DNA of 64,000 nucleotides, taken from the NCBI GenBank assembly GCA_016710095.1, contig JADJLL010000006.1, positions 62,001 to 126,000 on the forward strand, read 5' to 3'. Below are positions 26,082 through 36,564 of the stretch, in pieces. Within the stretch, counting starts at the first letter, position 1; every line of letters begins with the position of its first letter. The DNA comes from Candidatus Eiseniibacteriota bacterium. GTDB lineage: Bacteria > Eisenbacteria > RBG-16-71-46. The translations under genes and the position numbers were made by a program. The notes under the pieces are model-generated. The model saw only the letters and a program-made list of their open reading frames with translations, did no database searches and was not told the origin of the DNA.

Positions 26082-29000
26082 TTACTGCAGCACGACCATC
26101 TTCCGCGTGACGCTGCGGCCGCCGGCCGTGAAGCGCGCGAAGTAGACGCCGCCTTCCACCGCACGGCGCGAATCGTCGCGCAGGTCCCACTCGAGCGAGA
26201 AGCGGCCCGGACGCGCGATGCCGCTGTCCACGCGCTTCACGCAACGGCCCGACAGGTCGAAGATCGACAGCTCGTACGTCGCGCCGCCCAAGTCCGAGGG
26301 AATCGCGAACCACATGCGCGCCTTGCCGACGGCCGGGTTCGGGGAGACCGGCGAGAACTCGAGCGACCGCACCGCGGTGCCCGCTCCCGGACCGTCCTCG
26401 CCCACGCCCACGAACAGCGGCGCGCCCGAGAAGCCGGTGCGGCGCGCGTCGTGGTGGAACTGCGGCCACGGCGCGGCCCCGTTGGGCTGGAACGGGAAGT
26501 CGTAGTCCCAGACGTAGAGGTTCTTGTCCCAGCCCGAGAGCACGATCTCGGTCTTGCCGTCGCGGTCGATGTCGGCCACCGCCGCCGAGCCGCGCACTTC
26601 GCCGGCGAGCTGGATCGGGAAGCCGGCCATCATCGTGCCGTTGAGGCCCGAGAACGCCGACACGAGGCCGTACTCGTCGCCCACGATCATGTCGTTGCGG
26701 CCGTCACCGTTGATGTCGGCGACGACCGGGCTGCTCTCCGACGCGCTGTTCGTCAGGATCGAGTAGCGCAGGTTCGAGAAGCCGGGAATGACCGGACCGT
26801 TGCGCGTGAAGACGTACAGACCGCCGTTCGTGCTCTGGAACACGATGTCGTTGAAACCGTCGTTGTTGATGTCGGCGATGGCCGGTGACGGAATCTTGCT
26901 CGTGCCCGCGGTCTTCACCCAGATCGGGAAGCCGGGACGGCGGCCGCCATTGGGCTCGAACACGATGACCGAGTCGCACGACGCGGCGCAGACGATCTCC
27001 GGCGACGTGTCGCCGGGGCCGTCGAGGTAGCCGACCGCGATGGAGGCCGTGAACGCGCCGCCCGCGCCGATCGACGTCGTACCGGTCGGCAGGAGCGCCG
27101 GCCAGCCGGGGACGTTCGAACCATCCGCGTTCCACGCGTACACCTTGCCGTCGAAGCTGCCGTAGATGATCTCGGCGATGCCGTCGTTGTCGATGTCGGC
27201 GAGCGCCGGCGTCGCGTAGTTGAAGCTGTTGCCGAGCACCTTGAAGACGCCCAGCGTGGCGGGATTGTTGTCGCCGTCCCGCACTTCGGTGCCGTCCTCG
27301 TGGAGCGCGTAGAACAGGTTGCCGTTGGAGCCGAACACGAGCTCCATCTTGCCGTCGCCGTCGATGTCGCCGCAGGCGACCGACGACCACACCGGCTGCG
27401 CGGTCATCACGGGCCAGCCCGGACGCACGTTGCCGTCGCGATCGAAGACGTAGACGCCCGAGGTGTCCCACGAGGCGCCGACGATCGACCAGCCGTCGGC
27501 CGGATCGAGCGTCGCGGCGGAAGGAGCCGCGGCGTAGTAGCTGCCGCGCGTCGTGAAGTCGCCGAGCGTGGCGCCGGAACCGTCGGCGTCCACCGGCGCG
27601 CTGCCGTCCGCGTGGTAGACGTACAGGAAGTCCGAGCCCGCGACGATGTCCATCTGCGAGGACGAGTAGATGTAGTCGAGCGCGACCGACGAAGGCGTGT
27701 TGCGGCCCATCGGCACCGGGAAGATGCCGTGACGCGGCGGGTTCGTGCTCGCGTTCGCGATCGCCGAGAGCGTGCCTTCGTTGCCGGACGAGTCCACGGC
27801 CGAGACCTTGTAGTAATAGCGGGTCAGTGGCGTGAGGTCTCGTCCTGGAAGTACGAGATGCGGTCGGTCGGCACGGCGTTCACCTTCGTGTACGTGCCCG
27901 CCTGCGACGTGCTGCGATAGATGTTGTACCCGAACAGGTCGGCCGCCGTGAGGTGCGCCCACGTGAGCGCGATGCTCGTCGCGGCGCCCGTGCCGACGAG
28001 CGACGTCGGCGTGGCCGGGTAGGTCAGGTCGAGCAACTGCGTGCGGCGGACACCGAAGACGTCCGTGAACACGAGGGCGAGCTTCGCCGCCGTGCTGGTC
28101 GTCGTGAACGTGACGGCGTCGCCGGTGACGGTCGTGGACGGCGCGATGTCGCCGAACGTGGCGACGCTGTCCGTGATCGTCGCGAGACCGTCGTAGCTGC
28201 GGAGCTTCGCGACGACGCCGCGCGAGTAGCCGGTGCCGAGGTTGCGCAGCTGCAGCGTGTAGCTCACGACCTCGCCCACTTCGGGCCGGCCGTTCGAGTT
28301 GCCCGGCGACTCGGTCTCGCCGTGCGCGAAGGTGTACAGCTCGCCCGCGTGCACCGTGACCTGGAAGCTCTCGTGGTACGTGCGGCCGCCCGACTCGGTG
28401 ATCGTGAGCGTGAACGGCACTTCGCGCTGGTCTTCGAGCGTGTACGGGAAGCTCACGCGGAACCCGGTCGCCGGAACCACCTGCCCGCCGGCGGCGATCG
28501 CGCCGTACCCGACGGTCGGGGTCGAGATCGTCACGAGGCCATCGGTGGTCGCGAGGGTCGCGCTGACCGCGCTGGCGGTCGAGCCGCCACGATTGCGCAC
28601 GGTCACCTTGAGGTCGACCGTCTCGCCCGCGTCCACGCTGGCATTCGCGTCGCCGGCCGTGCCGGCGAGATTGTCGTCGTCCACGGAAACCGTGCCCTCG
28701 ACGAGCACCGGCGCCGCGGAGGCGGTGAGCGCGATGGAAGCCTGGTAGGGCTTCGCGCTGTACGCCGTCGCCGTCAGCGTGAAGCTGCCGAGCGAGTCGG
28801 GACGGAACGGCACGATCGCGACGCCGTCGAAGTCCGTCAGCACGCTGCGATAGTCGTCACCCGAACGGTAGGCCGTCACGCGCGCGTTGCGCACGGGCTG
28901 ACCTCCGGAAGTCACGGTGACCGTGAACTGCGTGTCGCTGAGCGCGACCGTCGCGGGATGCGCCACGGCGAGCGAGCGGAAGTCGCCGTGGTACATGCGC

Positions 29001-30852
29001 AGCTCGGGGTCGCCGAGCATGAGCAGCGTCATCTGCGTCCAGCGGTTCACGCCGTCGTAGAACGAATACGCGACGTAGGGCAGCTTCTGGCGCGCCTGCA
29101 GTTCGCCGACGGCCGCGATGCTGTCCTCGATGAACATGCGGAAGTACTCGTACTGGTACACGCGGCCGGCGCTCGGGAAGTCGAAGCGCGTCGAGCCGAC
29201 GTTCGTCACCGCGCCGCTGCCGGGATTGAGCAGGAACGCCTCGCCGATGCACGGGAAGTCGATCGCGTTCGACGTGCAGTTGATCGCGTACAGGTTGAAG
29301 AGCTTGTCGCCATTCGCGAGGCCCATGGCGTCGGCGTTCGTCAGCGACGCGTCACCGACTTCCATGACGTTGCGATAGCCGTGGCCGATGTGCAGCGCGA
29401 GGCCGTATCCGGAATCGATCGAGTCGATCACCGCCTGACGCGTCTCGAGCAGTGCGCCCGGACGCCAGAGCGGATCGGTGTAGTTCTGGTAGAGACGCGT
29501 CACGTGCAGCGCGGGCAGCTGATCGGTGAGCGGCAGCAGGTCCTCGGTCAGCTCGGCGCCGTCCATCGACGTGCCCCAGCCCGGCTGCCAGTCCTGCGGG
29601 AACAGCACCTCGGCGAAGAACAGCCAGCGGTGCAGGTAGTTCGAGGACGGCGTGCGCTCGTAGAGGAGCGTCTTGTTCACGAAGTTCTGCGCTTCGGTCA
29701 CGGTCGTGACCGGTGCGCGGCCGACGTAGACCTCGGGCAGCAGGTCCGCGTAGTCGCCCTGATCGTTCGCGTCGAATAGTAGCCCTCGCCGTACAGGCTG
29801 TCGCCGTCGGCGTTCCAGTTGCCGTCGAGGCAGCTGTAGTAGATGTCCGCGGCGATGTACTCGCTGCCGTAGAACGTCGTGTAGGCCTGGCGCACGGGAA
29901 TGATGTCCGTGTCACCGCCGAGCAGCACCCACTTGGCGCCCCAGCGCGAGTACGCGTCGCGCAGGAAGAGGCGGACGCGTTCCGCGTCGTCCGCCGCGCT
30001 CGGGTACTGCGCGCGGATGAAGCTCGTCGTGCGCACGACCGCGGGCACGCCGGACTGCGTCTTCCAGTCGGCGAGCTGCTGGAACGTGGACGCGAGCGCG
30101 TCGTTCGTCACGATCACGTACTCGACCGGGCTGCCGAGCACGGACGGCACCTGCTGCGGCCGGAACGGCTGCGCCTCGCCCGCCACGCCGTTCTCGCCCG
30201 CCGTACCGTCGCCGTCCCACATGGACACAAGCGCCGAGCCAAGCGTGCGCAGCGGCACACCGGTCGGCAGGCCCGTGTCCTCCCATTCGCGCACGATGCG
30301 CTCGCGCGGGAGATCGGTCGGCGCGGCGTCCTCGACGGTGAGCCGGACGCGGACGTTCGTCACGCGCTCGACCATGCCGGACTGCGGATTCCAGCGCGCA
30401 GCCGCGACACGCACGTACGCGATGCGGCGTCCGCGCTGATCGCCCTGCGCGCCGAGCGCCACGAGTTCCTCGGGCTGCGCCTTCGACGAGCCGTAGAACC
30501 GGGCGTCGGGACGCGTGCGCTCGGTCTCACCGAGACCGGGATGCGTCACTTCCGCGCTCGCCATGGTGCGCACGACGCCGAGCGGCGCGGTCTGCACGTC
30601 GACGAGTTCGATGCCCGTGATCTTCGTGCCGGGCGCGAGGTCCACGCGTTCCGCGAGCCACGGAAGATCCGGGCGTCCGATACGGAACTCGGGCATGCCG
30701 CCCTTCGCTTCGACGAGCGTGTATCCGTCGCGCTGCACGAGCTTCACTCGACTCGCGTCGTAGCGGAACTCGCGCTCGATGGTGGCCGAGTGCGCCGCCG
30801 TGGCGAGCAACATCAGGACACCGGCGAGCAATGCGGGAGGGCGAAGGCGCAT
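26082..30852 (-). CDS. Gingipain-like secreted cysteine protease (peptidase C25) with FG-GAP repeats and FlgD-like C-terminus (two frameshifts)
   Basis: The protein has about 1590 residues from ATG 30852, after a GGGAGA. A signal peptide (LLAGVLMLLATAAHS) is followed by a propeptide-like region and the C25 catalytic domain. The His is in LALHIGHGYRN (about residue 489) and the Cys in NLYAINCTSNAID (about 525), in the right order for gingipains. Ig/CARDB-like domains, a fibronectin type III domain (ALTWAHLTAADLFGYNIYR) and an FG-GAP/VCBS-type propeller (repeats of ADIDNDGIAEIIYGS, ADINNDGFNDIVF, VADIDRDGKTEIVL) follow. The last 80 residues form a FlgD/T9SS-type Ig domain ending GGVYFARFTAGG and RKMVVLQ. 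Indels near 29780 and 27835 break the frame. It probably acts at the cell surface or outside. Confidence 0.85.
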
Positions 30853-30993
30853 GGACGAGGATTCTCCCAAGGTCGAAGGCGAAGCTGGGACGAACGGGCA
30901 AGCCCGATCCTCGTGCCGAAGGCCGGTGCGACTGGCGGCGGCTCAGCAGGATGTCGGGCGAATGATGTGGAGACCGGCCTCTACGGCTCTCTA

Positions 30994-31023
30994 ACGATAG
31001 GAAAGCGCCGGAGTCCGGGTCAA
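30994..31023 (-). promoter_or_regulatory. Candidate sigma-70-type promoter of the C25 protease gene
   Basis: Minus-strand TTGACC (-35) and TATCGT (-10) are spaced by 18 bases, about 142 bases before the protease ATG. The -10 matches four of six and the -35 five of six consensus positions. Confidence 0.4.
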
Positions 31024-31045
31024 CGACTTCCCACACGGAATGCCC

Positions 31046-32578
31046 TCAATCTCGTCCCGAGGACCACTCCGGACCAAACCGAGGGTGAAATCGCGCAATT
31101 TCGCCGGTGTTCCGTTCGACCCACTGCCAGGGCAGCTGGGCGATCGGCAGGGCGAGGCGCTCCTCGGCGAGCCGGTTCTGGGCGAACGCCGCGTCCAGCG
31201 GAGTCGCCGAATCGGTCCGCGCGATCCACGGATCGAACTCGCGCGTGCGCCAGCCGCTCCGGTACGCGCCCACAGCGGGACCGCGCACGGGCATCACGAG
31301 TCCCGCGAGTTCCGCCTCGGCCCCACTCAGCAGCGCCTGGGATTCGACGAGTTGCGCGTGCGCCGCGGCCGCCGCGAGCGGCTGGGCCTCGGCGGCGGCG
31401 CCACGCAACGGCCGCATCTCCGCGTACAACCCGACTCGCGCCCACGTGCCCTGCAGCGCGCGCGCGACCGCGGCGCCGGCGCCGTCGGCGTCGTACGCGA
31501 GCACGACGTGGAACGACGCGCCGAGCTTGCCCCGCTCGAGCCAGCGGTGCATCTCGTCGATGTCGAAACGCGGGAACTCGAACGGTCCACCGCCCGGAAG
31601 CCACTCGACGCTCTCCTTGCCCGCCGGCCCGAGCGCCTCGAGCAGGTCCGAGCGCGACGTGGCGTGCGAGAGCGCGTGACGGGCGGGCAGCTTCGTGGTC
31701 GGCGGCATGTCGGCCCGGAAGAGCAGCAGCAGCCGGCGCGCGGGCACCGCGTCGCGCGAGCGCGCCTCGTAGCCCTCGGGCAGCGGCTGCTCGAGCAGCG
31801 CGGGCGGCAACGGCCACACGAGATCGGCCTGCTGCGCGCGCAGCGGCGTGCGCACGCGCGGCGCGCCGGAGCCGAAGCGCACGCGCAGCGTGTCCGCGAG
31901 CGCGCGTGCCGGAGCGAGCGAGTCGGCGCGCACGAGCAGCAGCGCGCGATCGCCTTCGGCTGCGGCGACGCGATACGGCCCGAGGCCGACGGCGTCCGCC
32001 CAGCCGCCGGTGCGCGCCCGCCACGGGGTCGAGACGCCGGGCAGCGCGAGCCGCTCGAGCAGGCGCGGATCGCGGCGCGACAGGTGCAGCACGAGCGTCG
32101 CGGGATCGGGCGCCTCGATGCCGAGCGCGGGAACGGGCTTGCCGGCCCGCACCTTCTCGATGCCCGTGACCGCCGACAGCAGCCATTCGCGCGAAGCGTG
32201 ATCGGTGCGTGCGAGGCCCGCGGCGAGCGCGGCGGCGAAATCGGCGCTCGTGACCGCCGTGCCGTCGGTGAAGCGCAGTCCCTCGCGCAGCGTGAACGTG
32301 AGCGTGAGGCTGTCCGCCGACCACGCGTACGACCTCGCGGCCGCCGGCTGCGGCGTGCCGGTGCTGTCGAGCTCGACGAGGCCGCGCGACAGCGCGCGTT
32401 CGAGCGCCCAGCGCAGCGGATCGGGCGGACCGTCGGGATCGAAAGCGGGTTCGACGTGGCCCGCGATCCACAGCCGGGAGACCGGGGCGGGCGCCTTCGC
32501 GGTACGCGCGCAGCCGGTCAGCGCCAGGGCGAGCGCGAGCGCCGCGGCGAGGAATCGCATCCGTGCGAGGGGACTCAT
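31046..32578 (-). CDS. ABC transporter solute-binding lipoprotein, family 5 (peptide/oligopeptide type)
   Basis: The 510-residue protein starts at MSPLARMRF (32578; MRF at 32560 is the alternative). A signal peptide with lipobox (ALALALTGC, lipid Cys about 22) is followed by the SBP_bac_5 pattern: PDPLRWALERALSRGLVELDSTG, LTLTFTLREGLRFTDGTAVTSADF (the family signature) and GLGPYRVAAAEGDRALLLV. The family usually brings peptides, nickel or oligosaccharides to an inner-membrane permease. No permease or ATPase gene of this type is adjacent, so it is an orphan here. The conserved C-terminal Asn/Trp-rich ligand segment is weakly preserved. Confidence 0.82.
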   Translation of the reverse strand: MSPLARMRFLAAALALALALTGCARTAKAPAPVSRLWIAGHVEPAFDPDGPPDPLRWALERALSRGLVELDSTGTPQPAAARSYAWSADSLTLTFTLREGLRFTDGTAVTSADFAAALAAGLARTDHASREWLLSAVTGIEKVRAGKPVPALGIEAPDPATLVLHLSRRDPRLLERLALPGVSTPWRARTGGWADAVGLGPYRVAAAEGDRALLLVRADSLAPARALADTLRVRFGSGAPRVRTPLRAQQADLVWPLPPALLEQPLPEGYEARSRDAVPARRLLLLFRADMPPTTKLPARHALSHATSRSDLLEALGPAGKESVEWLPGGGPFEFPRFDIDEMHRWLERGKLGASFHVVLAYDADGAGAAVARALQGTWARVGLYAEMRPLRGAAAEAQPLAAAAAHAQLVESQALLSGAEAELAGLVMPVRGPAVGAYRSGWRTREFDPWIARTDSATPLDAAFAQNRLAEERLALPIAQLPWQWVERNTGEIARFHPRFGPEWSSGRD

Positions 32579-32683
32579 GCGCGGCACTCTACGAGCGCGC
32601 CCGCGCGACTCGCAAACCCGCCCGTGCGCCGGACGGCGCTTTCGGCTCGCGCGCCGTGAATCGTCCGGGTTAGCGTGCGGCGC

Positions 32684-35641
32684 ATGAACGAAACTCCCCG
32701 CATCTCGCCCCCGTCGCTCGAGTCGATCCTCGACGGACTGAACCCCGAGCAGCTCGAAGCCGTCACGCACGGCGAAGGGCCGATGCTCATCGTCGCCGGC
32801 GCCGGCACCGGCAAGACGCAGGCGATCACGCGCCGCATCGCCTGGCTCATCGCGACGCGGCGCGCCCGGCCCGAACAGATCCTCGCGCTCACGTTCACCG
32901 AGAAGGCCGCGGCGGAAATGACCGCGCGCGTCGACGTGCTCGTCCCCTACGGCTTCACGGGCACGACCATCTCGACGTTTCACGCGTTCTGCGACTCGCT
33001 CGTGCGCGAGCACGCGGTGGAGCTCGGGCTCACGGCGCAGCTGCGCGTCGAGCAGCCGGCCGAGATCCTCGTGTTCCTGCGCGAGCGGCTGTTCGAGCTC
33101 GGGCTCAATCGCTACCTCCCGCTCGGCGCGCCGGACACGCACCTGCAGGGACTGGTCAAGGTCTTCGACCGCGCGCGCGACGAGGACGTGACGCCCGAGC
33201 AGTACCTCGCGTGGGCCGAGCAACTCGCGGCCGCGGCGGGGACCGACGAGGCGAAGCAGGACCGCGCCGCGGCGGAACTCGAGAAGGCGCGCGCGTACGG
33301 CATCTACCAGAAGATGCTCTTCGCGCACGGGCGCGTGGACTTCGGCTCGCAGATCAGCCTCGCGCTGCGGCTGCTGCGCGAGCGCGCGCACGTGCGGCGC
33401 GAAGTGCAGGACCGCTTCCGCTGGCTGCTGGTCGACGAGTTCCAGGACACGAACCACGTGCAGTTCGAACTCGTGAAGCTGCTCGCGGGCTCGCGCGGCA
33501 ACCTCACGGTCGTCGGCGACGACGACCAGAGCATCTACCGCTTCCGCGGCGCGAAGGTCGAGAACCTGCTCGGCTTCCGCGACGCCTTCCCCGGCGCGCG
33601 CGTCGTACGGCTGCTGCGCAACTACCGCTCGGGGCAGGCGATCCTCGATCTCGCGCACAAGGCGATCAAGTTCAACGACCCCGCGCGCCTCGAGGCGAGG
33701 GATCCCGTGCTCTACGACAAGCGCCTCGTCGCGCAGCGTCCCGAGCCGGGCACGATCGAGCACCGCGCGTACGCGAGCGGCGCCGACGAAGTGGACGGCA
33801 TCGTCGCCGAGATCGCGGACGCGGTCGCGTCGGGCGAGCGCAAGGCCGGCGACTTCGCGCTGCTCGCGCGCACGCACGGGCACCTCGAACCGTTCGCGAT
33901 CGCGCTGCGCGCGAAGGGCGTGCCGTTCCAGCGGCGCAGCTCGCGCGGTCTGTACGCGCGGCCCGAGGTCATGCTGTGCCTCAACGTGCTGCGCACGCTC
34001 GCCGACCCGACCGACGGCTCGGCGACGTTCGGCCTGCTCGGCGATCCGCTGTTCGGGCTGCCGCCCGCGGACGTGCTGATGCTCACGGCGGTCGCGGCGC
34101 GCACGAAGCGGCCGCTGCTGCGCGTCGCGCGCACCGCGCTCGCGGGCGGCGCGGGCCTTCCCGACGGCGCGAGCGACGAGGCCATCGAGGGGCTCGCGCG
34201 CGTGATCGAGCTGTGGGACCGCCTCGCCGAACTCGCGACGCGCCGCCCGACGAGCGAAGTGCTCTACGCGTTCGTCACCGAGAGCGGCCTGCTCGGCCAG
34301 CTCTCGCAGGACGAGTCCGCCGAGTCCGTCGAGCGCGTGCAGAACCTCAACAAGCTGTTCGGGATCGTGCAGCGCGTCGGCCCGCTGCTGCGCAGCGATC
34401 GCGTGCCCGAGTTCATGGTGCATCTCGACCTGCTCATCGAGGCGGGCGACGATCCGCAGGCCGCCGTCGCCGAACTCGACGAGGACTCGGTGCAGCTGCT
34501 CACCGCGCACAACGCGAAGGGCCTCGAGTTCCCGGTCGTGTACGTCGTGAACCTCGTCGAAGGGCGCTTCCCCGGCCGCCGTCACGGCGACCCGATGCCG
34601 TTCCCGCCCGAACTCGCGCACGGCGAAGTCGACCCGATCGCCGACCACGAGCGCGAGGAGCGCCGGCTCTTCTACGTGGCCACGACGCGCGCGCGCGACC
34701 GGCTCGTGCTCGCGCACGCGCAGGACTACGGCGGCAAGATGACGTTCAAGATGAGCAAGTTCGTCGTCGAGGCGCTCGACCTTCCGCCGGCGCCGAAGCG
34801 CTCGAAGACCGCGGCTCCGGCCGAAGCGATCCATCGCCACGCGCCGGCCGCCGAGACGCCGGCGGTGCCGCCGCGCGTGCCCGGACCCGACGAACCGCTG
34901 CGGCTCTCGCACGGGCAGATCGACGACTTCCTCACGTGCCCGCTCAAGTATCGCTACGCGCACGTCGTGCAGGTGCCGCTCGGCTCCGACCCGCGCGCGA
35001 TGTACGGCATCGCGATGCACCACGCGATCCGCGTCTACCTGCAGCACCGCCTCAAGGGACTCCCGATCGCCACCGCCGACGTGATCGGTGCGTTCGACTC
35101 GGCGTGGTCGAGCGAGGGCTTCTACTCGATCGAGCACGAAGAACGCCGCCAGGCCGAAGGGCGCGCCGCGCTCACGGCCTTCGTCGAGCGCGAGTCCGCG
35201 ACGACGCGCGTGCCGCTCGCCGTCGAGATGGACTTCCAGTTCAAGGTCGGGATCGATCTCGTGACCGGACGCTGGGACCGCATCGACGAGACACCCGAGG
35301 GCATCGTGCTCGTGGACTACAAGACGGGCGACGTGGACGACGCCGACAAGGCCGTCGAGCGCGCGAAGGCGAGCCTGAAGGCCGAGCAGCTCGGGCTCTA
35401 CGTGCTCGCCTACCGCGAGACGCGGCAGGTCCGCCCCGCGCGCGCGCAGCTGCACTTCGTCGGCTCCGGCGTCGTCGGGGACGTCGAGGTGACCGACGAA
35501 CACTTCGATCTCGCGCTCCAGCGCGTGCGCGCCGCCGCGGCCGGCATCCGCGCCGGCGAGTTCCCCGCGTCACCCGATCAACGCAAGTGCGGCGACTGCC
35601 CGTACTCGCGCTTCTGCCAGCACAGCGTGGCGCGCACCTGA
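32684..35641 (+). CDS. UvrD/Rep-type helicase fused to a Fe-S RecB-like nuclease
   Basis: The 985-residue protein starts at ATG 32684; a GTG at 32675 is in frame. SF1A helicase motifs: Q-motif LNPEQLEAV, Walker A VAGAGTGKTQ (about residue 40), Ia LALTFTEKAAAEM, Walker B LLVDEFQDTN (about 250), III VVGDDDQSIYRFRGA, IV RLLRNYRSGQAI, V LLTAHNAKGLEFPVVYV and VI RRLFYVATTRARDRL. After about residue 740 a PD-(D/E)XK nuclease follows, with GRWDRIDE and VDYKTG. Four Cys (TCPLKYRY about 752; KCGDCPYSRFC about 967-977, spacing C-x2-C-x5-C) match the Fe-S cluster of AddB, Dna2 and Cas4 nucleases. It probably processes DNA double-strand ends for recombination repair. No partner AddA/AddB or RecC gene is next to it. 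Confidence 0.92.
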   Translation: MNETPRISPPSLESILDGLNPEQLEAVTHGEGPMLIVAGAGTGKTQAITRRIAWLIATRRARPEQILALTFTEKAAAEMTARVDVLVPYGFTGTTISTFHAFCDSLVREHAVELGLTAQLRVEQPAEILVFLRERLFELGLNRYLPLGAPDTHLQGLVKVFDRARDEDVTPEQYLAWAEQLAAAAGTDEAKQDRAAAELEKARAYGIYQKMLFAHGRVDFGSQISLALRLLRERAHVRREVQDRFRWLLVDEFQDTNHVQFELVKLLAGSRGNLTVVGDDDQSIYRFRGAKVENLLGFRDAFPGARVVRLLRNYRSGQAILDLAHKAIKFNDPARLEARDPVLYDKRLVAQRPEPGTIEHRAYASGADEVDGIVAEIADAVASGERKAGDFALLARTHGHLEPFAIALRAKGVPFQRRSSRGLYARPEVMLCLNVLRTLADPTDGSATFGLLGDPLFGLPPADVLMLTAVAARTKRPLLRVARTALAGGAGLPDGASDEAIEGLARVIELWDRLAELATRRPTSEVLYAFVTESGLLGQLSQDESAESVERVQNLNKLFGIVQRVGPLLRSDRVPEFMVHLDLLIEAGDDPQAAVAELDEDSVQLLTAHNAKGLEFPVVYVVNLVEGRFPGRRHGDPMPFPPELAHGEVDPIADHEREERRLFYVATTRARDRLVLAHAQDYGGKMTFKMSKFVVEALDLPPAPKRSKTAAPAEAIHRHAPAAETPAVPPRVPGPDEPLRLSHGQIDDFLTCPLKYRYAHVVQVPLGSDPRAMYGIAMHHAIRVYLQHRLKGLPIATADVIGAFDSAWSSEGFYSIEHEERRQAEGRAALTAFVERESATTRVPLAVEMDFQFKVGIDLVTGRWDRIDETPEGIVLVDYKTGDVDDADKAVERAKASLKAEQLGLYVLAYRETRQVRPARAQLHFVGSGVVGDVEVTDEHFDLALQRVRAAAAGIRAGEFPASPDQRKCGDCPYSRFCQHSVART

Positions 35642-35660
35642 GCGCCCGAAAGGATCACTC

Positions 35661-36482
35661 GTGAACGTCCCCACTCCCGCCGTGCTGCGTGAAGCCGCCG
35701 AACGCTACGCCCGCGAAGCCGGCGCGCTCGTGCTGCAGGGCTACGGCCGCATCCACGCGCCCGAACGCAAGGGCCGCATCGACCTCGTGACCGAGTACGA
35801 CAAGCGCTCCGAGGCGCTGCTGCTCGAGCGCATCGCGAAGGACTGGCCGGGCCACGGCGTGCTCGCCGAGGAATCCGGCGCGCACGCGGCGGCCGACGGC
35901 GCGCGCGTGCGCTGGGTGCTCGACCCGCTCGACGGCACCACGAACTTCGCGCACAACTATCCGTTCTTCTGCGTGTCCGTCGGCGTCGAAGTGGACGGCG
36001 AGCCCGCCGCGGGCGCGGTGTTCGATCCGGTCGGCGGCGAGTTGTTCTCCGCCGCGAAGGGCGAAGGCGCGACGCTGAACGGCGCGCCGATCCGCGTGAG
36101 CGATTGCGCGAGCATCGAGGACGCGCTGCTCGTGACGGGATTCCCGTACGACGTGCGCGAGCATCCCGAGCGCCACCTGCCGCTCTTCCAGACGTTCCTT
36201 CTGCGCGCGCAGGGCATCCGGCGCGACGGCTCCGCCGCGCTCAACATGTGCTACCTCGCGATGGGCCGCTTCGACGGTTTCTGGGAAGGCAGCCTCTCGG
36301 CGTGGGACGTCGCGGCGGGATCGCTCATCATTCGCGAGGCCGGCGGCGTGATCACGGACTACGCGGGCGGCGCGTTCCGGATCGACGCGCGCCAGGTGTG
36401 CGCCGCGGGCCCCGCGCTGCACGCGGAACTGCTCGCGGTGCTGCGCGAGCATCCGCAGGCGCACGTGAAGCCCGGCGCGTAG
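35661..36482 (+). CDS. suhB: Inositol-1-monophosphatase family protein (SuhB-like)
   Basis: The 273-residue protein starts at GTG 35661, with AAAGGA 10 bases before it. It has the metal-binding motifs of the family: DLVTEYDKRSE, VLAEESG, WVLDPLDGTTNFAHNYPFFCVSVG and, near the C-terminus, LSAWDVAAGSLIIREAGG. These four ligand sets bind Mg2+ and position the phosphate. It hydrolyses inositol monophosphates or related sugar phosphates. It follows the helicase gene by 19 bases on the same strand, so the two are probably co-transcribed. It ends before a strong bidirectional hairpin. Confidence 0.92.
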   Translation: MNVPTPAVLREAAERYAREAGALVLQGYGRIHAPERKGRIDLVTEYDKRSEALLLERIAKDWPGHGVLAEESGAHAAADGARVRWVLDPLDGTTNFAHNYPFFCVSVGVEVDGEPAAGAVFDPVGGELFSAAKGEGATLNGAPIRVSDCASIEDALLVTGFPYDVREHPERHLPLFQTFLLRAQGIRRDGSAALNMCYLAMGRFDGFWEGSLSAWDVAAGSLIIREAGGVITDYAGGAFRIDARQVCAAGPALHAELLAVLREHPQAHVKPGA

Positions 36483-36506
36483 GCCGGCGCGCGTCGTCCG
36501 AAAAGC

Positions 36507-36543
36507 CACGAGCCTCCGCGGCCGGTCGCCGCGGAGGCTCGTG
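36507..36543. terminator. Bidirectional terminator between suhB and the receiver gene
   Basis: CACGAGCCTCCGCGG and CCGCGGAGGCTCGTG pair perfectly around a 7-base loop. AAAA precedes the stem, giving T-residues on the minus strand, and TGTTTCG follows on the plus strand. It separates two convergent genes. Confidence 0.85.
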
Positions 36544-36564
36544 TGTTTCGCGCGAAGGAGACGA

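Noticed and set aside
32579..35503. Minus-strand open frame running through the helicase gene into the solute-binding protein
   Set aside because: The part opposite the helicase is low-complexity and the helicase frame has all its motifs on the plus strand; only 31046-32578 is a gene.
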